From assembly GCA_946187605.1 (NCBI GenBank), contig CAMHRH010000026.1:1-9575 (forward strand): a DNA stretch of 9,575 bases, given 5' to 3'. The notes below the pieces were generated by a model. The model was given only the letters and a program-made list of their open reading frames with translations. It did not search any database and was not told the origin of the DNA. The DNA is from an uncultured Candidatus Saccharibacteria bacterium (GTDB lineage: Bacteria > Patescibacteriota > Saccharimonadia > Saccharimonadales > Saccharimonadaceae). Each line of letters starts with the position of its first letter. The first letter of the stretch is position 1. This document shows, piece after piece, positions 5,518 through 9,575 of this stretch. The position numbers were made by a program, and so were the translations under genes.

Positions 5518-5934
5518 ATGTATAAGTTTGACGATGGGTTCTTGGAGGGCGTTGGCCTGGCGGGAATTCCGGAAAATCAAAAGGAAGCTTTTCTGCAGTA
5601 TGCGCAGGATCAGCTTGAGACTCGCGTGGGCGAGAAGATGAGTGAAGGTTTGTCTGATGCTCAGTTGGACGAGTTTGAGAAAATCATCGATAATGATCAA
5701 GAGGTTATCAACGGCTGGTTGGCAAACGCCGGAGATTATAAGAGCGATGAGCTTTATCAGAAGCTAGCTCAAAATACGGGTGGTTCCGAGAATGAAGTCG
5801 CGAATGATTATGTGACGGCAAAATGGCTGAATCAGAATTGTCCACAGTATCAGCAGATTATTGCCGATTCGATTGAGGCACTTCGCCAGGAAATCATGGT
5901 AAATAAGGATGCTTTGTTAGCTAGTATGCAATAA
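5518..5934 (+). CDS. Conserved CPR protein of unknown function (DUF5663-like)
   Basis: This is an acidic, largely helical 138-residue protein with no signal peptide or membrane segment. Its N-terminal half (about residues 8-70) reads FLEGVGLAGIPENQKEAF, then LETRVGEKMSEGLSDAQL and DEFEKIID. I associate this pattern with DUF5663 proteins of Saccharibacteria and other CPR bacteria; the assignment is from memory. The C-terminal part has WLNQNCPQY (103-111) and a final helix. No catalytic motif is visible, and a protein-interaction role is only a guess. The ATG at 5518 is preferred over 5494 because AGGAG lies at a proper distance and the earlier ATG falls inside the -10 box. It follows infB by 55 bases and may also be read from the infB transcript. 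Confidence 0.7.
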   Translation: MYKFDDGFLEGVGLAGIPENQKEAFLQYAQDQLETRVGEKMSEGLSDAQLDEFEKIIDNDQEVINGWLANAGDYKSDELYQKLAQNTGGSENEVANDYVTAKWLNQNCPQYQQIIADSIEALRQEIMVNKDALLASMQ

Positions 5935-5941
5935 AGCAATT

Positions 5942-5972
5942 AAATAACCCCTCGCTTGAGGGGTTATTTTTT
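5942..5972. terminator. Bidirectional terminator between the DUF5663-like gene and fmt
   Basis: Arms 5942-5953 and 5958-5969 form a perfect 12-base-pair stem around a GCTT loop, with T runs on both strands. It lies 7 bases after the + strand stop codon. The fmt stop codon (5964-5966) is inside the hairpin, so the same element ends the priA-def-fmt operon. Confidence 0.9.
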
Positions 5973-6848
5973 ATGTCCGTTAATGAAGCTAGTTGCGTCC
6001 ATTTCTTTGGAGTTTTCGGGAATGAGACGATCGATGACTAGGTATTTGCCGTCGGCGCATTTAGGGTCGAGGGCGGTAGCTGGAGTATCGCTGGCGTGGG
6101 CGGCGGTGATAGTACAGGGTATGCCAAGAAATGTAGTCTTTGTCTTTGGGAATCCGGCATAAGCACGTATTTCGTTTGAGAGCGTGAGAGCCGTTTTGAG
6201 GCTAGGTTCGAACTCGGATAGGTCTTTGGTTAGTTTTGCCGTAAAAACCGCTTGTGCTTCATTCTGGGCGGCCTCAGGGGCATTTTTGGCAACGATTGCC
6301 GGTAGTACGCGTAGTAGCTCATCGGCGCTAAGCTGGGCGAGCTTTTCGTAAAGGCTTTGTTTAGTATCTTCGGGGGCGATTTCTATAGTTTTCTGAGCCA
6401 GAATTGGGCCAGCATCCATCTTCTCAGCGAGTCGCATTACAGAGGTGCCGGTCGTAGTGTCGCCGTTCAGAAGCGCAGTCTCAATAGGGGTGGTGCCGCG
6501 ATATTTTGGTAGGAGTGATGGATGGACGTTAATGATACCGCAAGGAAAGGCCTCGATGATTTGATTCGGAATGATTTTTCCAAATGAAGCAAGGATGGCA
6601 ACTGGGGCATTGTATTTTGCGATAATATCAAGAATTTCGGCATTGTTAGTAGAGAAATAGACTGGAATATTAGCGGATTTAGCGGATTTTTCGATAGGAT
6701 AAGGCTTACGATGGTTTGGTGTCGTAAGAATAAGTGCGCAGATCTCGAAATCTGGCGATTCTATGATGGCGTCAAAAATGAAAGGTTTAGCTTTGATGCC
6801 CTGGGCGAGCTGTTCATTGCCGAAAAAGATAATCTTAGTCTTCGTCAT
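5964..6848 (-). CDS. fmt: Methionyl-tRNA formyltransferase
   Basis: Fmt transfers a formyl group from 10-formyl-tetrahydrofolate to initiator Met-tRNA, making the substrate for IF-2. This 294-residue protein has the N-terminal Rossmann start KIIFFGNEQLAQG (5-17), ASFGKIIP (87-94), and the active-site segment NVHPSLLPKYRGTTPIETAL (107-126). N107, H109 and D145 correspond to the catalytic Asn, His and Asp of E. coli Fmt. The family's usual SLLPRWRGAAPI appears here as SLLPKYRGTTPI. The C-terminal OB-fold domain begins near FTAKLTKDLSEFE (202-214). The start is placed at 6848 because the conserved N-terminus begins there; a TTG at 6902 would add an uncharacteristic 18 residues. The gene overlaps the end of def by 14 bases and has no Shine-Dalgarno sequence, so translation is probably coupled. 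Length is slightly below E. coli Fmt (315). Confidence 0.93.
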   Translation of the reverse strand: MTKTKIIFFGNEQLAQGIKAKPFIFDAIIESPDFEICALILTTPNHRKPYPIEKSAKSANIPVYFSTNNAEILDIIAKYNAPVAILASFGKIIPNQIIEAFPCGIINVHPSLLPKYRGTTPIETALLNGDTTTGTSVMRLAEKMDAGPILAQKTIEIAPEDTKQSLYEKLAQLSADELLRVLPAIVAKNAPEAAQNEAQAVFTAKLTKDLSEFEPSLKTALTLSNEIRAYAGFPKTKTTFLGIPCTITAAHASDTPATALDPKCADGKYLVIDRLIPENSKEMDATSFINGHKK

Positions 6849-7413
6849 CTGGGAAGAGGTCTTTATTATTGGCGATTTCTTTATCGTAATCGACGGGAAC
6901 AAGGTCGCCTTTTTTATCTAGGCGATAAAAGGCATTTTTGTCGTCCTTAATGTGGTCGATAAAGAGAATACCGTTGAGGTGATCGATTTCATGGAGAAGC
7001 GTGCGGGCGAGAAAGCCATCGGCTTTAATGCGAACCTCTTGGCCGTCAATAGTTTTTGCTTTGATACGGGCCTTGGCTGGGCGAGGGACTTTGCCGTAGA
7101 TTGTCGGGACGGATAGGCAGCCTTCGTAGTCGTAGAGAGTTTTGCCTTCGGTTTTGATAACCTCGGGATTGAGGAGGGGGATGAAATTGCCGTGTTTTTT
7201 ATTCTCCATGTCGTCACGAACAACTATGATGCGGCGATCGTAGCCGAGTTGTGGTGCGGCGAGGGCGGCGCTAATTTCGAATTCGTGCTCTTTCTCCCAA
7301 TCGAGGCAGTTCTGAATCATATTTTTGACCATATCGTGGATTTCGTCATCAATATGGTTGACTTTTTTACATTTGATGCGTAGGCGTGGATCGGGAGTAG
7401 TTACAATTTCCAT
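6835..7413 (-). CDS. def: Peptide deformylase with altered motif 1
   Basis: Def is a metalloenzyme that removes the N-formyl group from new proteins. This 192-residue protein has motif 2 EGCLS (97-101) and motif 3 HEIDH (141-145); C99, H141 and H145 bind the metal and E142 is the catalytic acid/base. Motif 1, normally GxGxAAPQ, reads SAALAAPQ (48-55): both glycines are replaced, while AAPQ with the oxyanion Gln is kept. An acidic tail (about 160-192) extends beyond the usual fold. The ATG at 7413 has no recognisable Shine-Dalgarno sequence. It lies 50 bases after the priA stop and overlaps fmt, matching the common priA-def-fmt operon. The order couples formylation and deformylation of initiator methionine. 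Confidence 0.93.
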   Translation of the reverse strand: MEIVTTPDPRLRIKCKKVNHIDDEIHDMVKNMIQNCLDWEKEHEFEISAALAAPQLGYDRRIIVVRDDMENKKHGNFIPLLNPEVIKTEGKTLYDYEGCLSVPTIYGKVPRPAKARIKAKTIDGQEVRIKADGFLARTLLHEIDHLNGILFIDHIKDDKNAFYRLDKKGDLVPVDYDKEIANNKDLFPDDED

Positions 7414-7463
7414 AATTGTCTGTTAGTCTAACATATTTTTGCTCTCTTTGCGAGCATAAGCAT

Positions 7464-9404
7464 TCAGAGCAGGGTGTATGGGTCAAAGTCGTAGTGCAAG
7501 TAGGAAGACTTGTTGAGTTGGTCGAAGATATTGATGAGATTTTTGCGCGACTTGGCCTTGATGACGATTTGCCACGTAAAACCGGAATGTTCGTGCTCAT
7601 GAAAAGCCGGCATTGGTGGTGTGATAAAAATTTGGTCGTAGTGACTATCGTTTACGATTTTGCGTATTTGCTTGAACAATTTTTGTGTATTCGCGACAGT
7701 GGCTTGTTCGGTCTTATAGCTAACAGAGAGTTTTAGTATGAAGGTATAGGGCGGGAGCTTTGCGATGTGGCGTTTTTCGAGCAAATATTGGTAGAAGCCG
7801 GCATAATCACTCGCGATCGCGTAGTTGATTATTTTTTGTTCAGGTTGGTAACTCTGGATAAAAATTTGACTGTCTTGGTGTCCACGATTTGCGCGACCGA
7901 TTACTTGGGTTAGTAACTGGTAGCTTCGTTCTTCGGCGGAGAAATCCGGGAGATTAAGGCCGGCATCGGCTTGAATAACGCCAAGTGTACTGAGCTTAGG
8001 AAAATCAAAACCTTTGGCGAGCATTTGGGTGCCAATAATGATGTCGTATGAGCCGGTTTTTACTTCGTTATAGACTTGGCTTAGCTGTTGGTCGGGGGCG
8101 GAATCAGCGTCAAAGCGACCAATTTTGGCGTTCGGGAAAAGCTTGCGGAGTTCATCTTCAATGAGCTTAGTGCCGAATCCCTTATGGCGGATGCTGGCAT
8201 TATTGCAGTCCGGGCAAGCGGTTGGTACGGGGAAGCTGCGGCCGCAGGCGTGGCAACGAAGTTGATAGATGTCGGCATGTAAGACGAGCGGTAGCAGGCA
8301 ATTATCGCAGAGCGCCTGCCAGCCGCAATGGTCGCAGATTGTAAGTGGCGCACTGCCGCGTCGATTATGGAAGATGAGACTTTGCTGGTGGTTGTTTAGT
8401 GAATGCTGAATAGATTCGATAAGAGGGGTGCTAATGATGCGGTTTTGGGTAAAATTGGCGCGGTTTTTGATGTCGATAAGATGGATTGTGGCGGTTTTAT
8501 TATTCTTGATAGCCAGCTCGTTTAGTGGCACTATAGCTTGATGTTTGTCGCAGATATAATAATCGGAGATAAGCGGCGTGGCGCTTCCGAGAACCGTTTT
8601 TGCCATCTGAGAGGCGAGGCGGAGGGCGGAATATTTTGGATTTTGGTCTTGATGATAGGCTGGTTCATGCGCTTCGTCGATGATAATAAGCCCGAGTTTT
8701 TTTACGGGGGCGAACAGGGCGCTACGCGGGCCGATAATTAGCTGCGGCTTGTCGTTTTCGAGGATTTTTTGCCAAAGCTGATGGCGGACGGACTCGGTTT
8801 GAGCGGAATGCAATAGCGTTACGTCCTTGAAATGTTGCTGAAAGTTTTGGACGAGCTGAGAAGTGAGCGCGATTTCTGGCACGAGAAGAATGACGGACTT
8901 GTTTTGTTTTAGCGTGTCGGATGCAAGTTTGATATAGATATTGGTCTTTCCGGAGCCAGTAATTCCATGTAAGAGAACAGTATTAGCGGAATTGTTTTGA
9001 ATTTGGCGGATAGCTGTCTGCTGGGCGATATTGAGTGGATTTGGTGCGTTTTCATCGTAAAGAGAATTATTTGTGTCTATTGTGGCATTGCGACGTTTTT
9101 TAGTAATGCCGCGCGGAAGGGCGGCTTGGATGATGCTAGAGAGTGGGCAGCGGTAGTAATCATTTAGCCAGAGCAGTGCTTTTAGAATGTGATTTGGGAT
9201 AGGGGTATCGTATAAGGTGCGCGTAATTGGCTTTGTTTCGAAGTTTGGTCGAGGAACTTCTTGCGTTACGATGCCGATTGCTTGCTGTTTCCCGAGTGGG
9301 ATTTCGACGATTTGACCAGTTTTTAGGGGCGTTTCAGAATGGTAGGTTAATAATTGTTCGCTCTGATGAAAGGATTTAGCTGGTGCAATCAGATAGTAGT
9401 TCAT
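7464..9404 (-). CDS. priA: Primosomal protein N', PriA replication-restart helicase
   Basis: PriA recognises stalled replication forks and reloads the replicative helicase. This 646-residue protein shows an N-terminal DNA-binding domain (about 1-95), Walker A GITGSGKT (147-154), DEAH (243-246), motif III GSATP (273-277), and eight zinc-binding cysteines (357, 360, 366, 369, 384, 387, 397, 400) in the helicase core. The C-terminal helicase motifs GTQMLAKGFDFPKL (458-471) and QLLTQVIGRANRG (496-508) follow; the family usually has GRAGR here. E. coli PriA is 732 residues. A TTG at 9422 would add six residues but overlaps the -10 box, so 9404 is used. There is no Shine-Dalgarno sequence. The TGA stop matches the family's usual C-terminus, which supports the standard genetic code. 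Confidence 0.95.
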   Translation of the reverse strand: MNYYLIAPAKSFHQSEQLLTYHSETPLKTGQIVEIPLGKQQAIGIVTQEVPRPNFETKPITRTLYDTPIPNHILKALLWLNDYYRCPLSSIIQAALPRGITKKRRNATIDTNNSLYDENAPNPLNIAQQTAIRQIQNNSANTVLLHGITGSGKTNIYIKLASDTLKQNKSVILLVPEIALTSQLVQNFQQHFKDVTLLHSAQTESVRHQLWQKILENDKPQLIIGPRSALFAPVKKLGLIIIDEAHEPAYHQDQNPKYSALRLASQMAKTVLGSATPLISDYYICDKHQAIVPLNELAIKNNKTATIHLIDIKNRANFTQNRIISTPLIESIQHSLNNHQQSLIFHNRRGSAPLTICDHCGWQALCDNCLLPLVLHADIYQLRCHACGRSFPVPTACPDCNNASIRHKGFGTKLIEDELRKLFPNAKIGRFDADSAPDQQLSQVYNEVKTGSYDIIIGTQMLAKGFDFPKLSTLGVIQADAGLNLPDFSAEERSYQLLTQVIGRANRGHQDSQIFIQSYQPEQKIINYAIASDYAGFYQYLLEKRHIAKLPPYTFILKLSVSYKTEQATVANTQKLFKQIRKIVNDSHYDQIFITPPMPAFHEHEHSGFTWQIVIKAKSRKNLINIFDQLNKSSYLHYDFDPYTLL

Positions 9405-9410
9405 AGAGAT

Positions 9411-9416
9411 ATTGTA
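9411..9416 (-). promoter_or_regulatory. -10 box giving a leaderless priA mRNA
   Basis: On the - strand this is TACAAT, followed by ATCTCT and then the ATG at 9404. As at the ROK gene, six bases separate the -10 box from the start codon, so the transcript should begin at about the ATG. No good -35 box is seen, although a T-rich stretch lies upstream. Confidence 0.55.
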
Positions 9417-9430
9417 GCGCAAAGAGCAAG

Positions 9431-9465
9431 AAAAAATACCTCCCGCCTGTGGTGGTGGGGTATTT
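9431..9465 (-). terminator. Minus-strand terminator upstream of priA
   Basis: Positions 9434-9442 pair with 9457-9465. After a bulged T (9456), 9443-9447 pair with 9451-9455 (one G-T), closing a 3-base loop. On the - strand the hairpin is followed by six Ts (complement of 9431-9436); on the + strand it is followed only by TTTC. It would stop leftward transcription just before the priA promoter, yet no - strand gene is visible to its right. Confidence 0.6.
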
Positions 9466-9495
9466 CAAAGACGTGGTATTTTTAAAAGAAAAATG

Positions 9496-9525
9496 TTGTA
9501 GAAAATACTGAAGTTTTGCTAAAAT
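9496..9525 (+). promoter_or_regulatory. Promoter of the right-edge gene
   Basis: TGC plus TAAAAT (9520-9525) is an extended -10 element; TTGTAG (9496-9501) is a weak -35 candidate with an 18-base spacer. The predicted start near 9532 leaves a leader of about 15 bases that holds the Shine-Dalgarno sequence. Confidence 0.6.
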
Positions 9526-9546
9526 AATAGTCAGTTAAGGAGGTAA

Positions 9547-9575
9547 ATGTTAGACGTTTTCGTGACGAGTCGGGT
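9547..9575 (+). CDS. Start of an unidentified gene, cut by the window end
   Basis: A perfect Shine-Dalgarno sequence AAGGAGG (9537-9543) and an extended -10 promoter precede this ATG, with a short 3-base gap. The nine visible codons read MLDVFVTSR. This is too short to identify; a winged-helix regulator is a possibility because some begin similarly, but that is a guess. Divergent orientation from priA. Confidence 0.55.

Noticed and set aside
6849..6902. Longer fmt from a TTG at 6902
   Set aside because: It would add 18 residues before the conserved KIIFFGN start and lengthen the overlap with def.
7464..7466. UGA recoding, as in some CPR lineages
   Set aside because: PriA ends naturally at this TGA, and Gly and Trp are encoded by standard codons, so the standard bacterial code fits.
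1..9575. CRISPR array, tRNA, rRNA, insertion sequence or prophage
   Set aside because: No spaced direct repeats, cloverleaf sequence, rRNA segment, transposase or phage motif was found by reading.

Overview
The window looks like a piece of a small, gene-dense bacterial genome of the Candidate Phyla Radiation, most probably a Saccharibacterium (TM7). The reasons are the short versions of housekeeping proteins (four-domain S1, 590-residue IF-2, 646-residue PriA), a 138-residue protein resembling a family I associate with CPR genomes (DUF5663-like, from memory), a small KGG-motif protein, and a sortase-type surface protein ending in an MPKTG signal. TGA acts as a normal stop: PriA ends at a TGA exactly where its conserved C-terminus should end, and Trp is TGG. 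This argues against CPR lineages that recode UGA. The assignment to Saccharibacteria is inference from gene content, not from a marker search.

Layout, left to right. (1) A strong consensus promoter drives a 67-residue basic KGG protein on the + strand. (2) It converges, through a shared bidirectional terminator, on a two-gene - strand unit: a ROK-family sugar kinase lacking the usual zinc motif, whose 3' end overlaps the start of a HELGH metallopeptidase-like protein with a C-terminal zinc ribbon. (3) Divergent from the ROK gene is a Ser/Thr/Asn-rich cell-surface protein with an N-terminal membrane segment and a C-terminal sorting signal. (4) Next on + are rpsA (ribosomal protein S1), infB (IF-2) and the DUF5663-like gene. 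(5) These converge through a second bidirectional terminator on a - strand operon priA-def-fmt, the same order as in Bacillus and many other bacteria. (6) At the right edge a + strand gene with a perfect Shine-Dalgarno sequence begins and is cut off by the window end.

Functionally the core is translation initiation: S1 and IF-2 on one strand, and Fmt (formylation of initiator Met-tRNA) and Def (removal of the formyl group from nascent proteins) on the other, with PriA (replication restart) in the Def/Fmt operon. The most unusual regulatory feature is the rpsA leader. An intrinsic terminator for the surface-protein gene overlaps a good rpsA promoter, and the terminator's 3' arm can instead form a long hairpin just upstream of the rpsA ribosome-binding site. 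Two - strand genes (ROK kinase and priA) have their -10 box only 6 bases before ATG, so their mRNAs are probably leaderless, whereas every + strand gene has a Shine-Dalgarno sequence.

No rRNA, tRNA, CRISPR array, insertion sequence or prophage gene was recognised. The only gene-free stretches over about 200 bases are 3428-3689 (terminator, several GC-rich inverted repeats, the infB promoter and leader) and, nearly, 1-172 (promoter and leader).
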